64,000 bases of DNA from Collimonas arenae (lineage in GTDB: Bacteria; Pseudomonadota; Gammaproteobacteria; Burkholderiales; Burkholderiaceae_D): contig NZ_CP013233.1 of assembly GCF_001584165.1 (NCBI RefSeq), positions 1,364,001 through 1,428,000 of the forward strand, given 5' to 3'. The number at the start of each line of letters is the position of its first letter. Within the stretch, counting starts at the first letter, position 1. Both the position numbers and the translations under genes were made by a program. Of the stretch, positions 7,090-16,607 are shown in pieces. The notes below the pieces were generated by a model, which was not told where the DNA came from, searched no databases, and worked only from the letters and a program-made list of their open reading frames with translations.

Positions 7090-7983
7090 TTACTGTTCGA
7101 GTCCAAAGCGCTTTAACAGCAGATCGATAACGCTGCGTAACTTCGCCGTAGGCCGCGTATCCTGCGCGTAAATCAGATACATCGGCGTGGGTTTGTATGA
7201 CCAGGCCGGCAATACCGGCAGCAAACGGCCTGCTGCGATGTCGTCAGCCAGCAGCGCTTCAGGTTGCAGCACAATGCCGGCGCCATGCAAGGCGGCGTTG
7301 CGTAGGGCGCTGCCTTGGTTTGAACTGAAGCGACCTTTTACCGCCACATCACACAATTGACCGTCAGGTCCAACCAAATGCCAGCGATCATGGTGGCGCC
7401 AGTACGACAAGCCCAGGCAACTGTGCGCCTCAAGTTGTTCCGGGTGTTCCGGCTGGCCATGCTGGGCAAGGTAGCCTGGCGCCGCGGCCAGTATCCGGCG
7501 ATAGGGACGTAGCGGTCGCGCCACCAGCCCGACCGTGTCAATGTGGCCGATATGGAGGCCTAGCTCGTAGCCGTCGTTAATCAGGTCGGCTACGCGGTTG
7601 TCCAGTGTCAGTTCTACGTTAACTTCAGGATGGGCGGCCAAGTAGTCGGCCAATACGGGAGTTAGGCTCTGGCTGCCAAAGCTCACCGGCGCCACCAACC
7701 TGATCAGTCCGCGTGGGCTGGTCTGCAGTTCCGAGGCGCTGGCTTCGGCCAGATCCACTTCAGAAAGTACGCGTTTGCAACGCTCGTAATACAGCCTGCC
7801 CACTTCGGTTAACTGTTGTCGGCGCGTGGTGCGGTGGAGCAAACGTGCGCCGATCCGTTGTTCGATAGTCCGAATGTGTTTTGCAACCATGGTGGGAGAA
7901 ACCCCGCTGGCTGAGGCCGCAGCAGTGAAGCTGCCGATTTCCACCACGCGCACAAACATTGCCATGCCAGCCAGCTTGTCCAT
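7090..7983 (-). CDS. LysR-family transcriptional regulator
   Basis: A 297-residue LysR regulator. The winged helix (1-65) reads 'MAMFVRVVEIGSFTAAASASGVSPTMVAKHIRTIEQRIG' with the usual 'RLLHRTTRRQQLTEVGRLYYERC'. The remaining part is the periplasmic-binding-like effector domain ('IRLVAPVSFGSQSLTPVLADYL', 'LRNAALHGAGIVLQPEALLADDIAAGRLLPVL'). Overall it belongs to the large DhcR/PgrR-like group. It is divergent from the tautomerase gene at 8103, the usual LysR layout, so that gene is the likeliest target. Confidence 0.9.
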   Translation of the reverse strand: MDKLAGMAMFVRVVEIGSFTAAASASGVSPTMVAKHIRTIEQRIGARLLHRTTRRQQLTEVGRLYYERCKRVLSEVDLAEASASELQTSPRGLIRLVAPVSFGSQSLTPVLADYLAAHPEVNVELTLDNRVADLINDGYELGLHIGHIDTVGLVARPLRPYRRILAAAPGYLAQHGQPEHPEQLEAHSCLGLSYWRHHDRWHLVGPDGQLCDVAVKGRFSSNQGSALRNAALHGAGIVLQPEALLADDIAAGRLLPVLPAWSYKPTPMYLIYAQDTRPTAKLRSVIDLLLKRFGLEQ

Positions 7984-8102
7984 GATTAAGAACCTGTTGG
8001 TTTTGAATGGATGAAATTATTGCATATTTATCTGCAGTCAGAACTGAGTGACACTGAAGTTACTGACATCCCATCCGGGGTGTCGCTTACCGAGGAATTG
8101 TC

Positions 8103-8288
8103 ATGCCTATCTTACGTTTGGAAATGCACCCCGGCCGCACGTCGGAGCAAAAGCGCGCTTTCGTTCGCGAAGTGACCCGGGTTGTGGTTGAAACCCTGGT
8201 TTGTCCGCCGGAAAGCGTGGATATTGTGATCACTGAGGTGTCACGCGAAGATTGGGCAAAGGCGGGAAAGCTGGTCGCGGATAAGTAA
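8103..8288 (+). CDS. 4-oxalocrotonate tautomerase family protein
   Basis: A 61-residue tautomerase. After removal of Met the catalytic Pro1 would be exposed (MPILRLEM), with an Arg at 'HPGRTSEQKRAFVREVTRVVVETL' as in 4-oxalocrotonate tautomerase. The end 'SVDIVITEVSREDWAKAGKL' fits the family C terminus (compare 'ENWGKGG'). Small tautomerases isomerise enols and related compounds, but the substrate cannot be told from sequence. Divergent from a LysR gene across a 119-bp gap. Confidence 0.85.
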   Translation: MPILRLEMHPGRTSEQKRAFVREVTRVVVETLVCPPESVDIVITEVSREDWAKAGKLVADK

Positions 8289-8587
8289 AACAGTAGGCCT
8301 GGCCCCAGCTGGAACCGTCTGTACGCGTAGCGTTGGGGCCACATCAATCTATCTTTCAATACCGGTACGCCGCTCAATTCCGCAATAGCGCCTGCGGTTT
8401 CATTTGCCGTGGCAAATATCCCACTTTGTTTGGTAAGAGCCTCGTCTGCGGTGGCATTTCACGCATTGACGCGACTTTCTCTTATGCAAAATCATTCTAT
8501 GCACATGCTAAAAAGTTCGTTCTCTTTATAACAAACCGGTGAGATTATCATCTCTCTTTAGCCGTATTTGTAATAAGAGGATCACGC
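8289..8587 (+). other. Leader and promoter region of the sulfate transport operon
   Basis: No gene is supported in these 299 bp. The last 100 bp become AT-rich with runs such as TTCTCTTTATAACAAA, as expected for a CysB-activated promoter, but no clear -10/-35 pair stands out. AAGAGGATCACGC precedes the cysT ATG. No sulfate-binding protein gene precedes the permease genes. Confidence 0.4.
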
Positions 8588-9463
8588 ATGACAGCAGCAG
8601 TGCTTCCAGTTAACGCCGCCAAGATCAAGCCCGCCAGCCCGTTCAGGGTGATGCCGGGTTTCCGGCTGTCGCTCGGGTTTACCCTGTTCTATCTGGCGCT
8701 GATCGTCCTGATTCCGTTGTCGGCGGTGTTCCTGAAAACCTTCACGATGACTTGGGGTGATTTTGTTGCTGCTGTGACATCGCCACGAGTGATGGCCTCG
8801 TATCGCCTGACTTTCGGCACTTCTTTATTGGCAGCATTGCTGAATGCCGTATTCGGCGGCATCGTGGCGTGGGTTCTGGTGCGCTACACATTTCCCGGCA
8901 AGAAGCTGATCGACGCGCTGGTCGACCTGCCTTTTGCGTTGCCGACAGCGGTGGCCGGCATTGCGCTGACCGCCCTGTATTCCAGCAACGGCTGGATCGG
9001 CCAGTATCTGGAACCGCTCGGCGTCAAGGTTGCATTTACCCCGCTTGGCATATTGGTGGCGCTGACCTTCATCGGCTTGCCGTTCGTGGTGCGCACCGTA
9101 CAGCCGGTGCTGGAAGATGCCGAGAAAGAATTGGAAGAAGCCGCCGCCAGCCTTGGCGCCAACCATTGGCAGACCTTTACCCGGGTGATTTTTCCGACAG
9201 TGTTCCCGGCCTTGCTGACCGGCTTTGCGCTGTCCTTCGCGCGCGCTACCGGTGAATACGGCTCGGTGATTTTCATCGCCGGCAACATGCCGATGGTGTC
9301 GGAAATCACGCCCTTGTTCATCATTACCAAGCTGGAGCAGTACGACTATGCTGGCGCCACCGCAATCGCGGTAGTGATGCTGGTGGTCTCGTTCCTGCTG
9401 CTGTTGAGCATCAACGTATTGCAAGCCTGGACCCGCAAGCGCGGCCAGTCGGAAAAAGTGTAG
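8588..9463 (+). CDS. cysT: Sulfate/thiosulfate ABC transporter permease CysT (CysU)
   Basis: Inner-membrane permease of the sulfate ABC importer, 291 residues with about six membrane helices starting at 'LGFTLFYLALIVLIPLSAVFLK'. The binding-protein-dependent permease signature (EAA loop) is 'EEAAASLGANHWQTFTRVIFPTVFPALLTG'. 'RATGEYGSVIFIAGNMP' is highly characteristic of CysT/CysW. It is the first gene of cysT-cysW-cysA-cysB, and the cysW start follows 10 bp after its stop. The usual adjacent sbp/cysP gene is absent and must be elsewhere. Confidence 0.95.
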   Translation: MTAAVLPVNAAKIKPASPFRVMPGFRLSLGFTLFYLALIVLIPLSAVFLKTFTMTWGDFVAAVTSPRVMASYRLTFGTSLLAALLNAVFGGIVAWVLVRYTFPGKKLIDALVDLPFALPTAVAGIALTALYSSNGWIGQYLEPLGVKVAFTPLGILVALTFIGLPFVVRTVQPVLEDAEKELEEAAASLGANHWQTFTRVIFPTVFPALLTGFALSFARATGEYGSVIFIAGNMPMVSEITPLFIITKLEQYDYAGATAIAVVMLVVSFLLLLSINVLQAWTRKRGQSEKV

Positions 9464-9472
9464 GAGTCGGAC

Positions 9473-10438
9473 TTGAGCGCAACTGCCAGCAGTTTGAACC
9501 AGCAACCCGCCGCAGAACATGTAGCACACGCGGCGGCGCCATCGGCCCAGCCGCAATTCCGAGGTGAGCCGATCCACGTACCTAACGCGACGCTGGAACC
9601 GTTCTGGGTGCGTGCATTATTAATGACGATCGCCTTGGCGTTCCTTGCACTGTTTCTGGTGGTGCCGCTGCTGGCGGTGTTTGCCGAAGCCTTCAAGAAG
9701 GGGGGGGAAGCGTATCTGGCGGCCATCATCGAGCCGGATGCGATCAGCGCCATCAAGTTGACCTTATTGACGGCTGCGATTGCCGTGCCACTCAACCTGG
9801 TGTTCGGCATCGCAGCGTCGTGGACCATCGCCAAATTCGAATTCCGTGGCAAGAATGTGTTGTTGACGCTGATCGATTTGCCGTTCTCGGTTTCCCCTGT
9901 GATTTCCGGCCTGATCTATGTGCTGCTGTTCGGCGCCCAGGGCTGGCTCGGTCCGTGGCTGCGCGATCATGACATCAAGATCCTGTTTGCGGTGCCGGGT
10001 ATCGTGCTGGCGACGATTTTTGTGACCTTTCCGTTTGTTGCCCGTGAGTTGATTCCGCTGATGCAGGCGCAAGGCAGCGAAGAAGAAGAGGCCGCGCTGG
10101 TGCTGGGCGCTTCCGGCTGGAAGACATTCCGTCACGTGACCCTGCCGAATATCAAATGGGGTTTGCTGTACGGCGTGATCCTGTGTAACGCGCGCGCCAT
10201 GGGTGAGTTCGGTGCGGTGTCGGTGGTGTCTGGCCATATCCGCGGCGAGACCAACACCATCCCGTTGCAGGTGGAGATTTTGTACAACGAATACAACTTC
10301 CAGGCAGCGTTTGCGGTGGCTTCGCTGCTGGCATTCCTGGCGCTGCTGACCCTGGCGCTGAAATCGTTCATCGAATGGCGCTTGCGTGAAGTGGTGCAGC
10401 CATACGGCTATATAGAAATTAAGGCAGGACAATCATGA
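9473..10438 (+). CDS. cysW: Sulfate/thiosulfate ABC transporter permease CysW
   Basis: Second permease subunit, 321 residues, pairing with CysT. It has an N-terminal cytoplasmic extension of about 45 residues, then helices from '[23 protein letters not shown]'. The EAA loop is '[31 protein letters not shown]', and '[27 protein letters not shown]' is a CysW hallmark. Start is TTG at 9473 with TAGGAG before it. The stop overlaps the cysA ATG (ATGA), so translation is coupled. Confidence 0.95.
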   Translation: MSATASSLNQQPAAEHVAHAAAPSAQPQFRGEPIHVPNATLEPFWVRALLMTIALAFLALFLVVPLLAVFAEAFKKGGEAYLAAIIEPDAISAIKLTLLTAAIAVPLNLVFGIAASWTIAKFEFRGKNVLLTLIDLPFSVSPVISGLIYVLLFGAQGWLGPWLRDHDIKILFAVPGIVLATIFVTFPFVARELIPLMQAQGSEEEEAALVLGASGWKTFRHVTLPNIKWGLLYGVILCNARAMGEFGAVSVVSGHIRGETNTIPLQVEILYNEYNFQAAFAVASLLAFLALLTLALKSFIEWRLREVVQPYGYIEIKAGQS

Positions 10439-11511
10439 GCATCCAGGTAAATAACATCAACAAGCGTTTCGGCGAATTCGTCGCCTTGAACAATGTGTCG
10501 CTGAATTTCCCGACCGGCGAACTGACTGCGCTGCTCGGTCCGTCCGGCTGCGGTAAAACGACTTTGCTGCGGATCATCGCCGGGCTCGAAGCGCAGGACA
10601 GCGGCCAGGTGCTGCTGGAAGGCGAGGATGCGTCGTCGCGCCATGTGCGTGAACGCCAGGTCGGTTTCGTGTTCCAGCACTATGCGCTGTTCAAGCACAT
10701 GACGGTATTCGAGAACATCGCTTTCGGCCTGCGCGTCAAGCCACGCGCACAGCGTCCTAGCGAAAGCGCGATCCGCGAAAAAGTCACCAATCTGCTGCAA
10801 CTGGTCCAGCTCGACTGGCTGGCCGACCGCTATCCGCCGCAATTGTCCGGCGGCCAGCGCCAACGGATCGCCCTGGCGCGTGCGCTGGCGGTGGAGCCGC
10901 GCGTGCTGTTGCTGGATGAACCGTTCGGCGCGCTCGACGCCAAGGTGCGCAAGGAATTGCGACGCTGGCTGCGGCGCTTGCACGACGAGTTGCACGTCAC
11001 CAGTATTTTTGTCACGCACGATCAGGAAGAAGCGCTCGAAGTGGCGGACCAGATCGTGCTGATGAACAAAGGCAATGTCGAACAGATCGGCGCGCCGCAG
11101 CAAGTCTATGAGAATCCGGCTTCGCCGTTTGTCTACGGCTTCCTCGGCAACGTCAATCTGTTCCACGGACGTGTCCATGAAGGCGTACTCGACAGCAGCG
11201 GCATGCGCTTCGCTGCGCCCAATTACGCTGAAGCGCGGGATGCCAAGGGTGTCGGCTATGTACGGCCGCACGATCTGGAGATTGATCGCTACACCGCTGG
11301 CGCCGAAGGGATCGTGGTGCAACTGCGGCGCTCCCATGCGATCGGTCCGCTGGCGCAGCTCGAACTGGAGCGCAGCGATGACAGCGAAGCAGCTTTGATT
11401 GAAGCCGTGATTTCCAGCGAACGCTTCAAGCAACTTGATTTGAAAGACGGCGAAACCCTGGTGGTGCGTCCGCGCCGCTTGCACGTGTTCGTTGATCAAC
11501 ACGCACAGTAA
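10435..11511 (+). CDS. cysA: Sulfate/thiosulfate ABC transporter ATP-binding protein CysA
   Basis: ATPase subunit of the sulfate importer, 358 residues. Walker A '[12 protein letters not shown]', Q loop '[16 protein letters not shown]', signature '[15 protein letters not shown]', Walker B '[12 protein letters not shown]' and switch His in '[12 protein letters not shown]' are all present. The C-terminal part (about 240-358) is the TOBE-like regulatory domain, with '[12 protein letters not shown]' and '[11 protein letters not shown]' typical of CysA. Start overlaps the cysW stop. Confidence 0.96.
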   Translation: MSIQVNNINKRFGEFVALNNVSLNFPTGELTALLGPSGCGKTTLLRIIAGLEAQDSGQVLLEGEDASSRHVRERQVGFVFQHYALFKHMTVFENIAFGLRVKPRAQRPSESAIREKVTNLLQLVQLDWLADRYPPQLSGGQRQRIALARALAVEPRVLLLDEPFGALDAKVRKELRRWLRRLHDELHVTSIFVTHDQEEALEVADQIVLMNKGNVEQIGAPQQVYENPASPFVYGFLGNVNLFHGRVHEGVLDSSGMRFAAPNYAEARDAKGVGYVRPHDLEIDRYTAGAEGIVVQLRRSHAIGPLAQLELERSDDSEAALIEAVISSERFKQLDLKDGETLVVRPRRLHVFVDQHAQ

Positions 11512-11522
11512 GGAGAGAAGGC

Positions 11523-12515
11523 ATGAATTTCCAGCAATTACGCTCTATCCGCGAAGCGGCCCGTTGCGGTTTCAACTTGACTGAAGTGGCGAATGTGCTG
11601 TTTACATCGCAGCCCGGCGTCAGCCGTCAGATTCGCGAGTTGGAAGAAGAACTCGGGGTCGATATATTCATTCGTAACGGCAAGCGTCTGATCGGCCTGA
11701 CCGATCCTGGCAAGGGAATTTTGCAGATCGTCGAAAGACTGTTGCAAGAAGCGGAAAACCTGCGCCAGGCCAGCCAGGAGTATTCCGGTGAAACCAGCGG
11801 CACGCTGACCGTAGCGGCCACCCACACCCAGGCGCGCTATGCACTGCCGCGCGTGGTGCAGGGCTTCCGCGCCAGCTTTCCGGATGTCCGCATAGCGTTG
11901 CAGCAAAGCTCGCCGGAACACATCGCCGATTGGGTGATCTCCGGCAAGGCTGATGTTGGTATCGCCACCGAAGGTCTGACGCAATTCAAGGAATTGATCT
12001 CATTCCCTTGTTACGAATGGAGCCACGTACTGGTGGTGCCGGAAGGCCATCCATTGCTGGAGATTACCGCGCCGCTGACATTGGCCGACCTGGCGGCCTA
12101 TCCGTTGATTACCTATGACGTCGGCTTTACCGGCCGCGGCCATATCGACGATGCGTTCAGGACGGCGGGTATTACACCCGACATCGTACTGACTGCGATG
12201 GATTCCGATGTGATCCAACAATACGTCTCGCTCGGCCTGGGTGTTGGCCTGGTGGCGTCGATGGCTACCGAGCACACGCGTCAGAACGGCTTGCGTTCGA
12301 TCGAGGTATCGCATCTGCTGGCATCCAACGTGACACGGTTGGCGATACGGCGCGGTGCCTATCTGCGTTCTTATACGTTTGATTTCATCCTGCAGTTTGC
12401 GCCGCAGTTGAAGCGTGAAGATATTATTGAAGCATTGCAGGCTGAACCACACAGCGTTGGCGGTAACGGTTCGCACAAAGGTGAATATGAACAGCGTATT
12501 CTGAAAATCGCCTGA
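11523..12515 (+). CDS. cysB: LysR-type sulfur regulator CysB
   Basis: A 330-residue LysR regulator of sulfur assimilation. 'MNFQQLRSIREAARCGFNLTEVANVLFTSQPGVSRQIRELEEELG' is the CysB/Cbl DNA-binding domain. The effector domain contains 'TTHTQARYALP'-like 'ATHTQARYALPRVVQGFRASFP', the loop that binds acetylserine or sulfate in CysB. It starts 12 bp after cysA with an AAGGAGAGAAGGC ribosome-binding site, so it belongs to the same operon; CysB normally activates such operons under sulfate limitation. Confidence 0.94.
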   Translation: MNFQQLRSIREAARCGFNLTEVANVLFTSQPGVSRQIRELEEELGVDIFIRNGKRLIGLTDPGKGILQIVERLLQEAENLRQASQEYSGETSGTLTVAATHTQARYALPRVVQGFRASFPDVRIALQQSSPEHIADWVISGKADVGIATEGLTQFKELISFPCYEWSHVLVVPEGHPLLEITAPLTLADLAAYPLITYDVGFTGRGHIDDAFRTAGITPDIVLTAMDSDVIQQYVSLGLGVGLVASMATEHTRQNGLRSIEVSHLLASNVTRLAIRRGAYLRSYTFDFILQFAPQLKREDIIEALQAEPHSVGGNGSHKGEYEQRILKIA

Positions 12516-12618
12516 TTTCGAGGATGGGCTCTAACTAACCCGTGTTCTGGTCACGCTGCTGTCATATATCGGTATTACGATTTCCTATGTCTCCTCCGAT
12601 CCTCTAGGGTTCGGATTT

Positions 12619-12650
12619 AGCCCGCTGCCGCAAGGCCAGCGGGCTTTTTC
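12619..12650 (+). terminator. Intrinsic terminator of the cys operon
   Basis: AGCCCGCTG pairs with CAGCGGGCT around a short loop (CCGCAAGGC) and is followed by TTTTTCTTT, about 100 bp after cysB. The convergent pyrD ends at 12691. Confidence 0.85.
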
Positions 12651-12690
12651 TTTGCGCGAAATCTGTTGCGCGGCACTTGAGCGGGCAGGT

Positions 12691-13734
12691 TCAGGTTTTC
12701 TGTCGCAGCGCCGCTGCGCATTCGCGCACCAAGGCCGGGCCGCGATAGATGAGGCCGCTGTAGAGCTGGATCAGCGATGCGCCTGCGGCGAATTTGGATT
12801 GGGCATCGGCGCCGCTAAAGATGCCGCCGACACCTATGATGGGAATCTCATTGCCCAGTTCGCCATGCAGCTGGCGCACCACGCTGGTGGACAACGCCAA
12901 GACCGGAGCGCCGGACAGGCCGCCGGTTTCATTCTCATGCTGCAGGCCACGCACGGCGTCGCGGCTAATGGTGGTGTTGGTGGCGATGACGCCGTCGATG
13001 CGATGGCGCAACAGCGCGTCGGCGATTGTCTTGACCTGCTCGGCATCGATATCGGGCGCGATCTTCAATGTGATCGGCACGTAACGCTTATGTTGATCGG
13101 CGAGTTTTTGCTGGGCTTGCTTGAGCTGCGACAGCAGTGCGTCGAGTTCGGATGCGCCTTGCAGTTGTCGCAGATTCTTGGTGTTCGGCGACGAGATATT
13201 GACGGTCACATAGCTGGCGTACGGATAGACTTTTTCCAGGCAGTGCAGATAGTCTTCGGCGGCGCGTTCGATCGGGGTGTCGGCGTTCTTGCCGATATTG
13301 AGGCCGAGCACGCCCTGCCGTTCCTGGAAGAAACGCGAGGCCTGGACGTTGGCGACAAAGGCGTCGACGCCGCCGTTGTTGAAACCCATGCGATTGATGA
13401 TGGCGTTGGCGGCCGGCAGGCGGAACATGCGTGGCTTTGGGTTGCCCGGTTGCGCCCGCGGCGTCACGGTGCCGATTTCGATCGAACCGAAACCGAGCGC
13501 CGCCAAACCATCAATGTAGGCGCCATCCTTGTCCAGGCCGGCGGCCAGGCCGACCGGATTGGGAAAGGTAATGCCCATCACCGTGCGTGGATCGGCCGGA
13601 ATTTGCCCGAGCAGCGAAGTGAGTCCCAGTGCTGCGGCGCGGCGCAATGCCGGCAGGGTCAGATTATGGGCGGTTTCCGGATCGAGCGAGAACAGGGCGG
13701 GACGGGCGAAGGCGTACAGGATTTTGGCTGGCAC
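12691..13734 (-). CDS. pyrD: Dihydroorotate dehydrogenase (quinone), class 2
   Basis: Membrane-associated flavoenzyme of pyrimidine synthesis that oxidises dihydroorotate to orotate with quinone. At 347 residues it has the class 2 length. The N-terminal helices '[28 protein letters not shown]' are the membrane/quinone tunnel part. The FMN-barrel motifs '[13 protein letters not shown]', '[22 protein letters not shown]', 'NRMGFNN', '[12 protein letters not shown]', 'IATNTTISR' and '[13 protein letters not shown]' are all present, with the catalytic Ser in 'ISSPNT'. Confidence 0.96.
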   Translation of the reverse strand: MPAKILYAFARPALFSLDPETAHNLTLPALRRAAALGLTSLLGQIPADPRTVMGITFPNPVGLAAGLDKDGAYIDGLAALGFGSIEIGTVTPRAQPGNPKPRMFRLPAANAIINRMGFNNGGVDAFVANVQASRFFQERQGVLGLNIGKNADTPIERAAEDYLHCLEKVYPYASYVTVNISSPNTKNLRQLQGASELDALLSQLKQAQQKLADQHKRYVPITLKIAPDIDAEQVKTIADALLRHRIDGVIATNTTISRDAVRGLQHENETGGLSGAPVLALSTSVVRQLHGELGNEIPIIGVGGIFSGADAQSKFAAGASLIQLYSGLIYRGPALVRECAAALRQKT

Positions 13735-13833
13735 GATGGTTTGGCGGCTGGGTAAGGTAATGCAATCAAGGGAACAACGCTATCGCTGCTTGAAGGCTTG
13801 GCAACACACGGTGTGCGAGCCAGCAGCGGCCGG

Positions 13834-14565
13834 CTATTCTAACGCACTCCATTGCCCTTGACGAAGCGCTTCAAGCGGCCGGAAGTTGATTTTATATGCC
13901 ATTTTCTGGCTCTCCTTGATCCAGTAGCCGAGATACACGTAAGGCATGCCGAGCTGTTTGGCCTGACCGATCTGCCACAGGATATTGTAGGTGCCGTAGG
14001 AAGCGCCGGGCACGTCCGGATCGTAGAACGTGTATACCGATGACAAACCGTCATTGAGGACGTCAATGATACTGACCATGCGCAACGTGCCGTCCTCGTC
14101 GCGGAATTCGACCAGGCGCGTGTTGACCTTGCTCTGCAGCAGGAATTGCGCGTACTGGTCGCGGCTGTCCTGGTCCATGCCGCCACCGCTGTGGCGCGCG
14201 GTCTGGTAGCGCAGGTACAAGTCATAATGCTCGTGCACATAGGCCAGGTTGGTGACCAGCGTAGTCAGGTTGCTGTGGCGATCCCAGGCTCGGCGCTGGC
14301 TGCGGTTCGGCTGGAATGAGGCAACCAGCGTGCGCACCGGGGTGCATGCCTGGCAGCCGTCGCAATACGGCCGGTAGGTGAAGATGCCGCTGCGTCGGAA
14401 GCCGTTCTTGACCAGTTCTGAGTAAACATCGGCATTAATCAGGTGCGACGGCGTCGCCACCTGCGAACGCGCTTGACGATGGTCCAGGTAGCTGCACGGG
14501 TAGGGCGCAGTGGCATAAAACTGGAGAGTCGAAAAAGGCAGGTCTTTTAAGTGCGTCATGTGCAT
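13834..14565 (-). CDS. bpt: Aspartate/glutamate leucyltransferase (bacterial ATE-like, Bpt)
   Basis: Transfers leucine from Leu-tRNA to proteins beginning with Asp or Glu, creating N-degrons for ClpS/ClpAP. At 243 residues it has the usual length. The N-terminal ATE domain shows '[18 protein letters not shown]' and the Cys cluster 'YCDGCQAC' with 'TPVR'. The C-terminal domain has '[32 protein letters not shown]' and '[17 protein letters not shown]', hallmarks of the family. The gene lies directly downstream of aat on the same strand, which carries out the other leucylation branch. Confidence 0.95.
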   Translation of the reverse strand: MHMTHLKDLPFSTLQFYATAPYPCSYLDHRQARSQVATPSHLINADVYSELVKNGFRRSGIFTYRPYCDGCQACTPVRTLVASFQPNRSQRRAWDRHSNLTTLVTNLAYVHEHYDLYLRYQTARHSGGGMDQDSRDQYAQFLLQSKVNTRLVEFRDEDGTLRMVSIIDVLNDGLSSVYTFYDPDVPGASYGTYNILWQIGQAKQLGMPYVYLGYWIKESQKMAYKINFRPLEALRQGQWSALE

Positions 14566-14775
14566 TCCGGATATTTAAGTCCTGTCGATATAGCAATCGA
14601 CTGCGTCAATCCGCCGCGCGCGGCACGAAATTGATGCGGGCAACTCACATCGAACCAGACATTGATAATTTACACCGGAAATCCGATTTGCATAAGGAGC
14701 AAAGGCGGATGTTTCTTCGTGTTTCGCGTATTGTTTCATTGGGCGCAAATTGGCTCGGCTACCAGCGCGTTGCGG

Positions 14776-15504
14776 TTAATCTGCAAACAGCGGCAACGGA
14801 CGCCAGTTATGGATTTGCGGATGGTCGATAGCCTGTCGCAAATGCGTCAGGAATTCACTGCGCGGGATCGGCGCAGCGCCCAGCGAGGCCAGGTGTTGGG
14901 TTTGCTGCTGGCAATCGATCATGGCTACACCGTGCCGGCGCAGGAAGTGCACCAGGTAGGCCAGCGCGATCTTGGAGGCGTCGCTGACTCGGGTAAACAT
15001 CGATTCCCCATAAAACATTTGGCCGATGCTCACGCCATAAGCGCCGCCGACCAGCTTGCCGTCCAGCCAGACTTCCGACGAATGGGCGTAACCCAGTCGG
15101 TGCAGTGCACGGTAGCCGACCACGATATCTTCCGAAATCCAGGTACCGCCTTCATCACCGCGCGGCGCGGCGCATTCACGCATCACCTGTTCGAAGGCGA
15201 AGTCGAAGCGGACTTGCCAGCGGCGGTCGCTGGACATGCTGCGGTGCACTTTGCGCAAGGTCTTGTGCAGGCTGGCCGATATGGCGAATTGGTCGGTCCG
15301 CAGCACCATGCGCGGGTCGGTGCTCCACCAGAGGATCGGCTGGTTCTCCGAGAACCAGGGGAAGATGCCGTGCCGATAGGCATCCAGCAGGCGGCGCGGC
15401 GACAGATCGGCGCCGGCCGCGAGCAATCCGGCTGCGCCGTCCTCTTCGGTCAACGCTTCGCTGACATCGGGAAACGGGCTGTTCAGTTCAAGCCATGGAA
15501 TCAT
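14776..15504 (-). CDS. aat: Leucyl/phenylalanyl-tRNA--protein transferase
   Basis: Adds Leu or Phe from charged tRNA to proteins with N-terminal Lys or Arg, marking them for ClpAP. A 242-residue protein with '[29 protein letters not shown]', '[27 protein letters not shown]' and '[29 protein letters not shown]', the diagnostic Aat sequences. It is followed 210 bp downstream by bpt, so both bacterial N-end-rule branches sit together. Confidence 0.96.
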   Translation of the reverse strand: MIPWLELNSPFPDVSEALTEEDGAAGLLAAGADLSPRRLLDAYRHGIFPWFSENQPILWWSTDPRMVLRTDQFAISASLHKTLRKVHRSMSSDRRWQVRFDFAFEQVMRECAAPRGDEGGTWISEDIVVGYRALHRLGYAHSSEVWLDGKLVGGAYGVSIGQMFYGESMFTRVSDASKIALAYLVHFLRRHGVAMIDCQQQTQHLASLGAAPIPRSEFLTHLRQAIDHPQIHNWRPLPLFAD

Positions 15505-15540
15505 TGCGCGTCTCGCTGGAAGGCAAGTCGGGGACGGCGC

Positions 15541-16113
15541 TTATCTGGAGCGCATGGGTTTGAACACGTCGTGCGTATGCAGGCGGAATTGACTGCCTTC
15601 CTGCTTGACTCTCTTGATGTCGGCAAAGAACGCGCGCAAGGTGATGTCGACGGTGGGAAAGGCTATTTCATCCCACGGGATTTCCGCTTCGCTGAACAGG
15701 CCGACTTCCAGGCTTTCGACGCCAGCCGCGTATTCGATGTCCTGCAAGGTGGCGCGATAGAACAAATGCACCTGATGCACGTGCGGCACGTTCAGCAGCG
15801 AAAACAATTCATGCAGTTCGATCCGCGCGCCGGCTTCTTCCAGCGTTTCGCGGCGTGCAGCGTCGCCGGTGGTTTCATCGTTTTCCATGAAGCCGGCCGG
15901 CAATGTCCAGTAGCCGTACTGTGGTTCAATTGCACGTTTGCACAGCAATACGCGCAATTCGCCGTCGTTTTCCCACACCGGGATCGAGCCGATCACCATC
16001 TTCGGATTCTGGTAATGAATGGCGCCGCAGTTGCTGCAGACATAGCGCATGCGATTGTCATCCGGCGGAATTTGCAGGGAGACGGGATGCGCGCATTCGG
16101 AACAAAATTTCAT
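15541..16113 (-). CDS. Nudix hydrolase with N-terminal zinc ribbon
   Basis: Hydrolase of about 190 residues. The N-terminal zinc ribbon has Cys pairs in 'MKFCSECAHPV' and 'YVCSNCGAIHY'. The Nudix box (GX5EX7REUXEEXGU) is visible as 'GFMENDETTGDAARRETLEEAGARI'-type sequence at about residues 75-97, with the REtlEEaG core intact. The zinc-ribbon form is common in ADP-ribose or NADH-type pyrophosphatases, but this protein is shorter than NudC, so the substrate is uncertain. ATG at 16113 preferred; a GTG lies two codons upstream. Confidence 0.85.
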   Translation of the reverse strand: MKFCSECAHPVSLQIPPDDNRMRYVCSNCGAIHYQNPKMVIGSIPVWENDGELRVLLCKRAIEPQYGYWTLPAGFMENDETTGDAARRETLEEAGARIELHELFSLLNVPHVHQVHLFYRATLQDIEYAAGVESLEVGLFSEAEIPWDEIAFPTVDITLRAFFADIKRVKQEGSQFRLHTHDVFKPMRSR

Positions 16114-16246
16114 AGACACCGATAAGTAGTTGGAACAACCAGGAACCGGGTTCCTCGTCGCGTTGAATGGGAATATTGCTGACTATCCGATAGCAATCTT
16201 TTGGCAGTGTATCACTGCGTAATCTTAATGCCATCGCAGGGAATTG

Positions 16247-16275
16247 TTGCATTGCGTTGCAATACCGGATATACT
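16247..16275 (+). promoter_or_regulatory. Promoter of the initiator tRNA genes
   Basis: TTGCAT at 16247-16252 and TATACT at 16270-16275 are separated by exactly 17 bp. The predicted start of transcription falls about 7 nt before the first mature tRNA end, as usual for tRNA genes. Confidence 0.8.
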
Positions 16276-16288
16276 TTCATTCTTCAGA

Positions 16289-16364
<76 letters not shown>

Positions 16365-16417
16365 GATATAGTAAGAAATGTTTTGAAGAATCGTTTTCAA
16401 GAATGTTTCTTGCGAAA

Positions 16418-16455
16418 AAAGCCTTAAGTGTGCAAATCACTTAAGGCTTTTGTTT
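16418..16455 (+). terminator. Hairpin between the two tRNA-fMet genes
   Basis: AAGCCTTAAGTG pairs with CACTTAAGGCTT around TGCAAAT and is followed by TTGTTTT. It should stop transcription after the first tRNA, though it may be only partial and serve as a processing hairpin, since no clear second promoter is seen before copy 2. Confidence 0.75.
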
Positions 16456-16464
16456 TCAGACAGG

Positions 16465-16541
<77 letters not shown>

Positions 16542-16568
16542 ATAGCGCAAGAGAATATTCTTGCCAGC

Positions 16569-16607
16569 AAAAGCCCCAAGCGCGAAACGCTTGGGGCTTT
16601 TTCTTTT
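16569..16607 (+). terminator. Terminator after the tRNA-fMet genes
   Basis: AAAGCCCCAAGCG pairs with CGCTTGGGGCTTT around a short loop and is followed by TTCTTTT. Strong intrinsic terminator about 30 bp after copy 2. Confidence 0.9.

Noticed and set aside
10408..11502. Long frame antisense to cysA
   Set aside because: All ABC ATPase motifs are on the plus strand, and the antisense product has no recognisable features.
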